Shown here piece after piece: positions 7,007-14,637 of a stretch of 36,736 bases of DNA; the first letter of the stretch is position 1, and every line of letters starts with the position of its first letter. The notes under the pieces are model-generated. The model was not told the origin of the DNA. It was given only the letters and a program-made list of their open reading frames with translations, and ran no database searches. Both the position numbers and the translations under genes were made by a program. Origin of the DNA: CAYLZO01 sp964387775. Its GTDB lineage: Bacteria > Chloroflexota > Anaerolineae > JAAYZQ01. The stretch spans positions 1 through 36,736 of the forward strand of contig CAYLZO010000019.1 of the NCBI GenBank assembly GCA_964387775.1, written 5' to 3'.

Positions 7007-7297
7007 TTGGACTATGAAAACGCGGCCAATCCACTTGAGGAACGGCGCACCGAGATTCAGCGCTGGGAAGCATTAGCCGATTCTTACGTGGTGGAAACCC
7101 CAGCTATCTTGGCGACGATGAAAGAGCTTGTCGCAGTGGGGCTAAAACCACTGGACGCTTTGCATGTTGCTTGTGCGCAGGCTTTAGAATGTCAGTGCTT
7201 TTTGACGGTGGACAAGGGCATATTGAAAAAGGCAACCGCCGTGACGCAGACACAGATTTTGAATCCGGTCTCTTTTGTGATTGAACAAGGATTGTGA
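7007..7297 (+). pseudogene. PIN-domain toxin remnant (VapC-like), 5' end missing
   Basis: About 97 codons match the C-terminal two-thirds of a PIN-domain protein: LDYENAANPLEERR, then GLKPLDALHVACAQALECQCFLTVDKGILKKA, where D and the DALHxA...FLTxD pattern supply metal-binding acids. The first 50 or so residues with the initial catalytic Asp are missing. The frame is cut at the right edge of the MITE-like element, and the sequence left of the element does not restore the N-terminus, so truncation may predate or accompany the insertion. A GTG inside the element could in theory start translation but would give an incomplete nuclease. A small partner-like frame follows three bases later. Confidence 0.7.
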
Positions 7298-7299
7298 TC

Positions 7300-7395
7300 A
7301 TGACAACAAAGGTAGATGCTGAAATCAAGGTCTTGGGTTTTGAAATCTTGACCCAGCATCTTGGGCTAGTGGAGGGTGGGCGTTTTTCCCCCTGA
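7300..7395 (+). pseudogene. Truncated partner gene of the PIN toxin
   Basis: A frame of 31 codons (MTTKVDAEIKVLGFEILTQH...) starts at ATG 7300, right after the PIN stop. It resembles the start of small proteins often encoded next to PIN genes in Chloroflexi (a KVLGFEILxxHLGxVExxRF segment), which usually run to 80-100 residues. Here it stops after 31, where the sequence changes into sulfotransferase-like coding DNA near 7380. I regard it as the 5' stub of a broken gene. Confidence 0.5.
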
Positions 7396-8218
7396 ATTCG
7401 GAGCCATCGGCCTCTTTGCCGGGGTGAACAAACCCGGCGCCATCTGGTTTCCCGAGTCGCTCCCAGCCGCAGCGGCCCGATTCCGCCAGTTGCCTGCCGA
7501 GAGACAGGCCCGGGTGCGTTTGTTTTATGGCGAGCACATCGAGTTCGGCTTGCACGAGCACCTGGGCGAGCCGCTTTCCTATTTCACGCTGCTGCGCGAG
7601 CCGGTGGACCGGGCGCTATCCCACTACCACTCTGCCCGCGAGCAGCGCCGCGCGCCGGAAGACCCCGATCTGCCCCATCACCTGGCGGCCCACGCCAAGG
7701 CCAACCTGCAGACCCGGCTACTGGCCGGGCCTCTGCCGCTGGCTGACCAGCGGGGCCAGGACGAGCGGCTCTCGCCGGAGGAGCTGCTGGCCCGCGCCCA
7801 GGCCAACCTGCGCGCCTGCGCCGCCGTCGGCCTGACCGAGCGCTTTGACGAGACCATGCTGCTCCTGAAACGGGCCTATGGCTGGCGGATGCCGTTCTAC
7901 GAGCGCAAAACACGGGCCGCCGGCGACCGCCGATGGAGGCCATTCCAGCCCCGGTCCGCCGCCAGATCGAGGCCGACAACCAGCTCGACGTGGCCCTGTA
8001 CGCCCTGGCTCAGGAGTTGTTCGCGATCCAGGTGCAGCAGTACGGGCCGGCCTTTGCCCGCGACCTACGGCTGTTCCGCGCCCTGAACTGGTTGTGGCAG
8101 CGCGGGCAAAAGGCGCAAGCCTGGTTCCGTGAGACGGTCCCGGCGATCAACCAGCGCGCCATTGACCCGGCCTACGCGGCCCTGGCCCGCTGGGGCGGGC
8201 TGCGCCGCTTGCTGCCGG
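7380..8218 (+). pseudogene. Sulfotransferase-family pseudogene (5' truncated, frameshifted)
   Basis: The plus strand encodes most of a family-2-type sulfotransferase: FGLHEHLGEPLSYFTLLREPVDRALSHYHSAR holds the 3'-phosphate-binding R...S signature, and a C-terminal helical region AIPAPVRRQIEADNQLDVALYALAQELF follows. The N-terminal P-loop segment (PKTGGTT-like) that binds PAPS is missing. Near 7905-7910 the frame shifts by one base at a run of four A; a fifth A would restore RKNTGRRRPPMEAIPAPV, so it is a one-base deletion or a sequencing error. The end merges at about 8218 into an ABC-ATPase fragment. Not functional. Confidence 0.72.
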
Positions 8219-8434
8219 CCCGCCGGCATCCACGACTTTGTCGCCAGCCTGCCGGCGGGCTATGAGTCGCCGGTGGGCGAACGGGGCGTCAACCTGTCGG
8301 AAGGGCAGAAGCAGCGCCTGGCGCTGGCCCGGGCGCTGATCAAGGAGCCGGACGTCCTGGTGCTCGACGAGCCCACCTCGGCGCTGGACAGCCTGGTGGA
8401 GCGGTCGATCTTTGAGACGCTGCCGGCCTCTTCC
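8219..8434 (+). pseudogene. ABC-transporter ATPase fragment
   Basis: About 72 codons encode the middle of an export-type ABC ATPase: GIHDFVASLPAGYESPVGERG, the signature motif LSEGQKQRLALARAL, and Walker B DVLVLDEPTSALD, then ERSIFETLPA. The Walker A part before it and the H-loop after it are absent. It begins in the sulfotransferase remnant and ends where the convergent lipoprotein gene begins, near 8430. It is a gene slice left by rearrangement. Confidence 0.8.
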
Positions 8435-9306
8435 TCGACAGGTGTGCCATACACGGCGAATTCGACCAGGCCCGTGTTTCCGCCGCTGCTCTCTACCACG
8501 TCCAGGCGCAGCGAGCGGGCGAACACGCCTTCCAGGTCGAAGCGATAGGGCTCCGCCGCGTCGGCCAGCTCAAACGGTCCCAGGACATCGCCCGTATCGG
8601 TGGTCAGGTTGAAGGCCAGGATCTGGGCCGTCCCATCGCTCATGGAGCGCGTCCAGACCTCCACGGCGTGCACCTGAGTTGGTTCGGCCAGCTCGACTTC
8701 GATGAAGGCATCATCGCCGTCGCCGTTGGAGGACCAGGCCGTGCCGCGATTGCCGTCAATGGCACTCTCTGCACCCCACGTCTCGTCGTTGGCGGCGCCG
8801 CCAAAGTTGCTGCTGACGGCCACGACCCGCGCCCCGGCTTCCAGGGATGCCAGGTTGACCTCCGTAGTTTCCTCAGCCGGCGGGGTACGAAAGGTACCAC
8901 CCTCCCCGACGTACAGGGTGCCATCGGCCGCCGTCCCCTGCACCCGGTAGTGATATTCGGTGTCCGGTTCCAGGCCCAGCAAGAGTGGGTGGTGGTCGGT
9001 GTGCGCACCCCCACCCATATCCTGATCCACAGCGATCTGGCCGTAGCCGGTGGTCTTGCCATAGACGACGGAACAGGCAAGGGGGATACTGGACTCAAAG
9101 ATCAGCACCGCGCCGGTATCGGTGATGTCCACGATTTGAGGCAGCCCGCCGGCAGTTACCTCCTCAAGGGATCGGATTTCGGCAGTGCCCCCCGTACTCA
9201 CTTCCGGTGTGGACGTCGGTGTAACTGCGGGCTGGCAGGCCATGAGCAGCAGTCCCATCAACACGAGTACGATCGGCGTTGTGCTTGTCGTCTTGGTTTT
9301 CGACAT
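8260..9306 (-). CDS. Lipoprotein with fibronectin-III-like and F5/8-type C domains, stop lost
   Basis: A predicted surface lipoprotein. The N-terminus has a signal ending in the lipobox LMAC, then a Thr/Pro/Ser linker. Next comes a fibronectin-III / phosphatase-N-like domain (ACSVVYGKTTGYG ... HHPLLLGLEPDTEYHYRVQG), then an F5/8 type C (discoidin) domain (AIDGNRGTAWSSNGDGDDAFIEVELAEPTQVHAVEVW ... VEFAVYGTP). Such modules bind carbohydrate or cell surfaces. The natural end should fall around VEEE near 8432. Instead the frame continues for about 55 codons in antisense to the ABC fragment until TGA 8260, so the tail is junk. I prefer ATG 9306 (AAGGA upstream) to ATG 9312. Confidence 0.8.
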   Translation of the reverse strand: MSKTKTTSTTPIVLVLMGLLLMACQPAVTPTSTPEVSTGGTAEIRSLEEVTAGGLPQIVDITDTGAVLIFESSIPLACSVVYGKTTGYGQIAVDQDMGGGAHTDHHPLLLGLEPDTEYHYRVQGTAADGTLYVGEGGTFRTPPAEETTEVNLASLEAGARVVAVSSNFGGAANDETWGAESAIDGNRGTAWSSNGDGDDAFIEVELAEPTQVHAVEVWTRSMSDGTAQILAFNLTTDTGDVLGPFELADAAEPYRFDLEGVFARSLRLDVVESSGGNTGLVEFAVYGTPVEEEAGSVSKIDRSTRLSSAEVGSSSTRTSGSLISARASARRCFCPSDRLTPRSPTGDS

Positions 9307-9358
9307 TTCCATTCCTTTTCATTCATTCCTGGCCGTGATACACCAGCTAGATGTAGCC

Positions 9359-10342
9359 TCAACCAAGCGCCTCTCGCAACGGACGATAGGCGCCCGGCAA
9401 CTCCACGAACGTCCCGGGCTGCTCCGCCGATTCTAGCAATTCCAGGGCAGCCTCCACGGCCGCGCGTTGTCTGTCGCGATCGCCAGGCGCGCCCAGTGTC
9501 CTTCCCATCAGATGGGGCGTGATCAAGGCGCGAGGAAGGGTCATCGCCTCCAGGCGCGGGCGGAAGGCTCGGATACCGATGGTCACTGTGGCAACTCCGC
9601 CCTCTTCCAACAGTCTCGCTACGTGTCCCACGGACACGTGACACACAGGTCAGACCGGCACCAGCAGCGCCACATCTATCTGCTTTTGCTGGAAGATCTT
9701 GACCCACTCCGGCCCCGTTTTCTTGAGCAATCTCCTCTGGGCACACGCGCCCACGAAGGAATACGCCTCTCGGGCCAACTCCCCAATGCGCCCCTCCCTC
9801 TCCAGATCCAGCAGGATCTCGCTGGGAAACACCACGTTCGGATCCGCCAGCGCTCCCCGGACGTCATAGCCCCCGTGGCGGACCCTCAGATTCTCCTTTG
9901 GCGTGTCGATGGGAATCCGAGACAGCCTTGGCTCTGAGCGGATGAACTTGAGGATGCTGTTGGCTGCCTCTTCCTGGGTCATATTCTTGACTCCAAAGGG
10001 TTCGGGGTCATCTCCTTCGACAAAGTGCCCACTGGAAGCCATTAGGGCCAACCGCGACTCTGACAGAGGTTTCCGCAGGGGGGCGAAGGGACCTTCAGCA
10101 TAGGTCCACTTGCCTTCTCCAGCATTAGCCTGAACCTGCCACTCATAGACGTGGTCGATGAGGCGGGTGAATTGCCCATCGTCGAAGGCATCTCCCAGCT
10201 TCCACAACAGGCCCTGAAAAAACTCACCGGCCTCCTGGTCCGGCAGACCTGCAAGAAACTTGAAATTCAGGTCGGTCCGGGAACCGTAGGCAAAAGAGCA
10301 CTTGAACTCATCGAAGGACTCTGGCTTGGCATCATCAGACAT
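9359..10342 (-). CDS. GrdB-like selenoprotein (glycine/sarcosine/betaine reductase selenoprotein B family), UGA = Sec
   Basis: Two abutting frames form one 327-residue gene if the in-frame TGA at 9652-9650 is selenocysteine. Residues 1-230 and 232-327 continue without a frame change, giving LLVPV-U-PVCHVSVGHVARLLEE. In this family the position carries Sec or Cys, and U231 with C234 forms a UxxC redox pair. Ten bases after the TGA a perfect 8-bp stem with a GTG loop fits a bacterial SECIS. The classical GrdB subunit acts in glycine reductase; this shorter relative may be a different reductase, and no GrdA or GrdC lies nearby. It ends the redox cluster, 25 bases after the methyltransferase gene, with AAAGGA before the start ATG 10342. 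Confidence 0.82.
9621..9639 (-). promoter_or_regulatory. SECIS-like hairpin of the GrdB-like gene
   Basis: On the minus strand ACGTGTCC (9639-9632) pairs perfectly with GGACACGT (9628-9621) around loop GTG. The loop begins 18 bases after the UGA and its first base is G, as in bacterial SECIS elements, where the loop lies about 16-37 bases downstream and holds an early G. Confidence 0.65.
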
Positions 10343-10367
10343 GATGAAACATTTCCTTTCTTGTACC

Positions 10368-11225
10368 TCAAGACCAAATCTCTTCTCCGGTCGCCGCCGT
10401 TTCCACTGATCTGGCTTCTTTCCTGGCCGTGATGAGAGTATAGCCTACTTTGCCGCCCTCGATCAATTCGACAGCCCGCCGGGCCAGCCGCTTGCCTTCC
10501 TCCAAATCGAGTTCGCCCAGGCTCAATCTGCCCAGCCCCGCCGCCAGCTCGACGCCCAGCAGCTTGCGCCGCACGTCGTCCACCATGTCGAGGAGGGCAT
10601 CCCGCTGGTCCTCGACAGCGAACTCGCTGAAGCCGGCAACTCGCAAGGTGGTCACATACTCCCCGGCGGTGCCGGCTCCGGCCACGCAGGCCACCCAGCC
10701 CAGAAGGGATTCGATCTCTTTGGGCAACCCGCCACTCACAGTCATATCCGTGAGGCCCAGGCGGCCACCGGGGGTCAAAACACGAGCCATCTCGGCCGCG
10801 GCTGTCGCCTTGTCCGGGAAGGTACAGAAGCTGCACTCGGAGACGACGGCGTCGAACGTTCCCGCCTCGAAGGGTAACCCCTCCGCGTCCCCCCGGCGGA
10901 AGGTGGTCAGGTGCGCCACGCCGCTCTCGGCAGCGCGAGCCTCGGCGGCGGCGATGTTCTCAGCGCCATAATCCAGGCCGGTGACGTGACAGCCAAACCG
11001 CTGGGCCAGATGCACGGCAGATGCGCCGCGCCCACAGGCCACGTCGAGCACCCGCATGCCGGGGCACAGCCCGAGGCATTCACCCAGGTGGCGCGTCAGG
11101 GCCAATCCCCCCGGGTGAAAGACGTCTCCCAGCAGCAGCCGCACCAGGTCACTCTGGTAGAAGGTAGCGCAGCAGACCTTGATGCCCTGGTCAGCTTCTG
11201 CATCCATGATCCTGTCATCCTCCAT
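10368..11225 (-). CDS. Class I SAM-dependent methyltransferase
   Basis: A 285-residue methyltransferase. Motif I is MRVLDVACGRGASAVHLA (about residues 58-75), followed by the acidic LDYG and a motif II region RGDAEGLPFEAGTFDAVVSECSFCTFPDK, then RVLTPGGRLGLTDM. The N-terminus has a two-Cys KVCCATFYQSDLV segment and DVFHPGGLALT before the Rossmann fold, which I associate with methyltransferases found beside radical SAM genes; ArsM-like enzymes are also similar. The substrate is unknown. It overlaps the end of the radical SAM gene by 11 bases, which suggests coupled translation and a shared pathway. An alternative start is the Met at residue 7. Confidence 0.87.
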   Translation of the reverse strand: MEDDRIMDAEADQGIKVCCATFYQSDLVRLLLGDVFHPGGLALTRHLGECLGLCPGMRVLDVACGRGASAVHLAQRFGCHVTGLDYGAENIAAAEARAAESGVAHLTTFRRGDAEGLPFEAGTFDAVVSECSFCTFPDKATAAAEMARVLTPGGRLGLTDMTVSGGLPKEIESLLGWVACVAGAGTAGEYVTTLRVAGFSEFAVEDQRDALLDMVDDVRRKLLGVELAAGLGRLSLGELDLEEGKRLARRAVELIEGGKVGYTLITARKEARSVETAATGEEIWS

Positions 11226-12624
11226 CCCTCATTTCCTCCTGGACCTGCTCGCGGTAGCCCAGCACGTTGTAGGCGCAAAAGGGCACGGCCCGGCCGTCGG
11301 GCAGCAACTCGTGAATACAGCACTTTATCAGACGCTTGACGTCGAAGGTGTGCTCATCCATAAAGCCGTGCACGTGGACCAAAAAAAAGCTCTCCTTGCC
11401 GAACTGGCCGATGGCCTCCAAGGGCAGCGTCAGGTCACAGGCCACGCAGGTCAAATCCCCGGTCGTCCGGTCGCTGCCCATGACGGCGGCCATGCTCCAC
11501 AGAGCCTCCATCACCGGCTGGAGCTCCTCCGACAGGTCCGGCACGGTGCGATTGGTCACGAAATCGAGATAGTCGTCCACGTTCAGCAGGCGCGTGATCG
11601 GCGTCACATCGCCGTCGTGCACCACGGCGTAGGCGCTGGCGGAGCAGGTGGGATGGGGGCAGGGCACCGGCCGGAAGTCGTCAGCCCGGAATAGCCCGCC
11701 GGTCTGGCCCTCCAGGGCGTGGAGCACATCGGGCAGGGTAAGGCGATACATGGGATCGTGATGGCCCAGGCAGCGACCGGCAAAGGTGACCGGCTGGTAG
11801 CTGACGCCCAGCACGGCCGGGTGCTCCAGGCCAAAGCGCAGGATGTCGCCGATTTCCGCTTCATTGACGCCCTGCGTGACGGTCGCGACCAGGACGGCGT
11901 CCAGCCCCGCCTCGGCCAGGTTGTCGAGAGCCTGCCGCTTTACGTCGCGCAGGTCACGCCCGCGTAATGCCTGGTAGGTCTCGGCGCGCAGGCCGTCGAA
12001 CTGAAGATAGACGGCCGGATGATAGTCGGCCAGGCTTCGGACGAAAGGTGGGTCCTGGGCCAGCCTGAGGCCGTTGGTGTTGAGCATCACGTACCGGATG
12101 TCGCGCGTCCGGGCCGCCTCCAGGATGTCGAACAACTGAGGGTGGAGTGTCGGCTCGCCGCCGCTGATCTGGACGACTTCGGGCTGACCCTCCGTCTCTA
12201 GCAGGCGGTCGAGCATGGCTTCGACCTGGCTCACCGAGAGATCGTGACCCGCGCCCGAATCGGCAAAGCAGGTAGGGCAGCCCAGATTGCAGCGGCTGGT
12301 GACCTCGACGACGGCGACGCAGGTGTGCTGTTGGTGTTCGGGGCACAGCCCGCAGTCGTGGGGGCAGCCCCGCTCGACTGCCGAGCTAAAGTCGTAGGGG
12401 ATGGCCCCCGGCTTGTTGTAGATCTGCGAGTTCAGGTGCCAGTCGGCATCCGAGGAGACCAGCGCCTCGTGCCAGCCATGCTCGGGGCAGCGCTTGCGCA
12501 GGTAGACGTCACCATCGCGGATGAGCACCTGGGCATCGACCACGCGGCGGCATTCCGGACATAAACTGCGCGTGAGCTCGTGAAAGATATGGGTACGGAC
12601 GGGTTGTTGGGCTGAGTAGGTCAC
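11215..12624 (-). CDS. Radical SAM enzyme, COG1964 type (related to archaeal MJ0619/Tes)
   Basis: A 469-residue radical SAM protein. It starts with a zinc-ribbon-like part (C22, C25 and RCPEHG at 46-50), then GCPHDCGLCPEH (C87, C91, C94). The CX3CX2C motif C112/C116/C119 (TSRCNLGCPTCF) holds the 4Fe-4S cluster, and QISGGEPTLHP follows. Later Cys groups (PCPHPTC, KCCIHELLPDGRAVPFCAYN) suggest extra clusters. This layout matches COG1964, whose archaeal members include the tetraether lipid synthase Tes; bacterial members often sit beside a methyltransferase, as here. The reaction in this organism is unknown, and membrane-lipid or cofactor C-C bond formation is only a hypothesis. It lies 28 bases after the flavoprotein gene. 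Confidence 0.88.
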   Translation of the reverse strand: MTYSAQQPVRTHIFHELTRSLCPECRRVVDAQVLIRDGDVYLRKRCPEHGWHEALVSSDADWHLNSQIYNKPGAIPYDFSSAVERGCPHDCGLCPEHQQHTCVAVVEVTSRCNLGCPTCFADSGAGHDLSVSQVEAMLDRLLETEGQPEVVQISGGEPTLHPQLFDILEAARTRDIRYVMLNTNGLRLAQDPPFVRSLADYHPAVYLQFDGLRAETYQALRGRDLRDVKRQALDNLAEAGLDAVLVATVTQGVNEAEIGDILRFGLEHPAVLGVSYQPVTFAGRCLGHHDPMYRLTLPDVLHALEGQTGGLFRADDFRPVPCPHPTCSASAYAVVHDGDVTPITRLLNVDDYLDFVTNRTVPDLSEELQPVMEALWSMAAVMGSDRTTGDLTCVACDLTLPLEAIGQFGKESFFLVHVHGFMDEHTFDVKRLIKCCIHELLPDGRAVPFCAYNVLGYREQVQEEMRDGG

Positions 12625-12652
12625 CGGTTTCCTCCGTAAAGCGTATTGCGTA

Positions 12653-14068
12653 TCAACGACTCAGCCGGGCCAGGCCACGCACCACGCGGCCAGATGTGCC
12701 GCTCAGCAGGCGGCTGATGCGAATGGCAGCTGCTGCCTGCTGGCCGGCGATCGAATAGGAGGGATAGACGTGGATGGCATTGGACAGGTCGCCGACCTTG
12801 ATCCCCTCGTGCAGGGCCACGATCCACTCGTGGATCATTTCCCCGGCCCGGGCCGCGACGATGGTTGCGCCCAGCAGGGTGCCATCTTTTTTGTGCACCA
12901 GCTTGATAAAGCCGGCCGTGTCTCCATCGGTCCGCGCCCGGTCGACGCGGGCCATCGGCCAGTCGCAGATCATGACTGCATCGCCGAACCTTTCCCGCGC
13001 CTCCATCTCCATCAAGCCGACGTGGGCCACCTCCGGGTCGGTGAAGGTCGTCCAGGGCACCTGATCTGTCACGGCCTTGGACGCCCCGGGCAACAGGGCG
13101 TTGCGCACAGCCAGAGTAGCCTGCCAGCCTGCGTAGTGGGTGAACTGCGGGCCGCCGGTGCAGTCGCCGGCGGCATAGATGTGCCGCTGGCTGGTGCGCA
13201 GATTCTCATCCACCTGGATACCCTGCTCATTGTAGAGGACCCCCGCCTTCTCCAGATCGAGGCCGGCCACGACGGGTCTGCGTCCCGAGGTGATCAGCAA
13301 CGCATCGCCCGCCCACTCCTCATCGGCGACGCTCACGTGGATGCCGCCGGCGTCCTGCCGGGCGTGACTGACTCGGGCATTGTATGCCAGGTGGATGCCC
13401 TCGCCCTCAAGTACTTCGCCCAGGACTCGGGATGCCTGCGGATCGTCGCGGGGCAACAGCCGGTCCCGGCTGGCGAGCAAGGTCACTTCGGCTCCCAGCC
13501 GCCGAAAGGCCTGGGCCATCTCGCAACCGATCGGCCCACCGCCGACGACCAGAAGATGGCGGGGCAGGGTTTCCAGATCCCAAACCGTCTCATAGGTCGA
13601 ATAGTCCACATCATCCAGCCCACGGATGGGCGGGATGAAAGGATGGGCCCCGGTCGCGATCAGGAAGCGGCGCGCCGCCAGGGTCGTATCACCGGCGACG
13701 GCGGTTTGCGGATCGACGAAGCGCGCCTGGCCCAGGACAACCTCGATGCCGTTTGCGCGCAATATCTCCGGCGATTCCTCCTCGGCGATCTCGCCGATGA
13801 CGTCTCGCACCCGAGCCATCACCGCCTTCAAGTCCACCTGTGGCTCCACGGCCGGCAGCCCATAACGGTCCGCCGTGCGCATCCCGTGGGCCACCCTGGC
13901 CGCTTTGAGCAACGTCTTGCTCGGCACGCAGCCGCTCCAGGTGCAGTCGCCGCCGATGCGGTTCTTTTCCACCAGGGCGACCCGCGCCCCCAGTTGTGCG
14001 GCAAAGGCCGCGGCGGACAATCCGCCCGATCCCGCGCCGATGATGATCAGGTCGTACTCTTCACTCAT
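12653..14068 (-). CDS. Mercuric-reductase-like FAD disulfide oxidoreductase
   Basis: A 471-residue flavoprotein of the dihydrolipoamide dehydrogenase / MerA family. It has the FAD motif IIIGAGSGGLSAA (residues 8-20), the redox disulfide GGDCTWSGCVPSK (C42/C47), the NAD(P) motif LLVVGGGPIGCEMAQAF, and the second FAD motif IYAAGDC. It lacks the metal-binding HMA domain and the C-terminal Cys pair of true MerA. The usual HPTxSE base-acid pair is changed to HVYPSYSIAG, so the catalytic Glu is absent. It overlaps the upstream peroxiredoxin-like gene by eight bases. A job as the electron donor for the seleno-peroxiredoxin or a partner of the radical SAM pathway is plausible but unproven. Confidence 0.87.
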   Translation of the reverse strand: MSEEYDLIIIGAGSGGLSAAAFAAQLGARVALVEKNRIGGDCTWSGCVPSKTLLKAARVAHGMRTADRYGLPAVEPQVDLKAVMARVRDVIGEIAEEESPEILRANGIEVVLGQARFVDPQTAVAGDTTLAARRFLIATGAHPFIPPIRGLDDVDYSTYETVWDLETLPRHLLVVGGGPIGCEMAQAFRRLGAEVTLLASRDRLLPRDDPQASRVLGEVLEGEGIHLAYNARVSHARQDAGGIHVSVADEEWAGDALLITSGRRPVVAGLDLEKAGVLYNEQGIQVDENLRTSQRHIYAAGDCTGGPQFTHYAGWQATLAVRNALLPGASKAVTDQVPWTTFTDPEVAHVGLMEMEARERFGDAVMICDWPMARVDRARTDGDTAGFIKLVHKKDGTLLGATIVAARAGEMIHEWIVALHEGIKVGDLSNAIHVYPSYSIAGQQAAAAIRISRLLSGTSGRVVRGLARLSR

Positions 14069-14615
14069 GTTTCCTCTTTTCCTTGATGCGGCTCAGCAGG
14101 GCCAACAGATCGCTCACCGCCGGCCGGTCGGTGGGATCGTGGCTGCGATAAGCCAGCCGGATGGCACCCTCGGAATCCACGACAAAGTCACCGCCCAACT
14201 GCGCCGAGTCGCCCTGGACGCCGCGCCACCGGCGGCCACCGGTCAGGAGCCGGACGTAGCGCCAGATCGTCCGCAGGTTCCACGAGCGCCGGAGAGAGCG
14301 TTCCAACCCGTAGGCATCGTAAACCGCCCGGTCTGGATCGAGAAGCAGTTGAAAGGGCGCGCAGGTCTCCTCGAGCCACACCTGTGCCGCCGGCAGGGTG
14401 CCAAAGGTGACGATCAGCACCCTGGCGTTGAGTCGTTCGAATTCATCCTGATACTGGCACAACTGTGCCACGTGTTCGCGGCAGGGCAGTCAGCCCAGGT
14501 GGCGCAGGAACACCAGCAACACGTTGTGACCCTCGCGCAGCGCGTCGCCCAGCGACACGGATTGGCCATCCACCGTCTGGAGGGTAAAACCGGGCGCCGG
14601 GTCACCGCTCTTCAC
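14061..14615 (-). CDS. Peroxiredoxin-like (AhpC/TSA, PRX-like2) selenoprotein, UGA = Sec
   Basis: Reading TGA 14492-14490 as selenocysteine joins two in-frame halves into a 184-residue thioredoxin-fold protein. The N-terminal part is SGDPAPGFTLQTVDGQSVSL ... HNVLLVFLRHLG, then U42-L-P-C45-REHVAQL. Cys homologues have RHxGCPFCREH here, so U42 replaces the first active-site Cys. The rest (LLDPDRAVYDAYGL, GDSAQLGGDFVVDSEGAIRLAYRSHDPTDRPAV) is typical PRX-like2. A hairpin 19 bases after the UGA fits a SECIS. I chose GTG 14615 (GAGG upstream); a longer frame start at 14882 runs antisense-like through the DUF1684 gene. It is likely a thiol or peroxide redox enzyme in the cytoplasm, leading the redox cluster. 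Confidence 0.85.
14455..14470 (-). promoter_or_regulatory. SECIS-like hairpin of the peroxiredoxin-like gene
   Basis: On the minus strand TGGCAC (14470-14465) and GTGCCA (14460-14455) pair perfectly around loop AGTT, with G in the second loop position. The loop begins 25 bases after the UGA, within the usual bacterial range. Confidence 0.6.
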
Positions 14616-14637
14616 AGCGCTGTTCCTCGTTCTCGAT

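Noticed and set aside
9359..9646. Independent 95-residue protein starting at GTG 9646
   Set aside because: It is the C-terminal part of the GrdB-like selenoprotein, in frame across the UGA.
12653..14068. True mercuric reductase (merA)
   Set aside because: No N-terminal heavy-metal domain, no C-terminal Cys pair, and no mer genes nearby.
12770..14086. 438-codon plus-strand frame
   Set aside because: Antisense shadow of the FAD oxidoreductase, with no recognisable domain.
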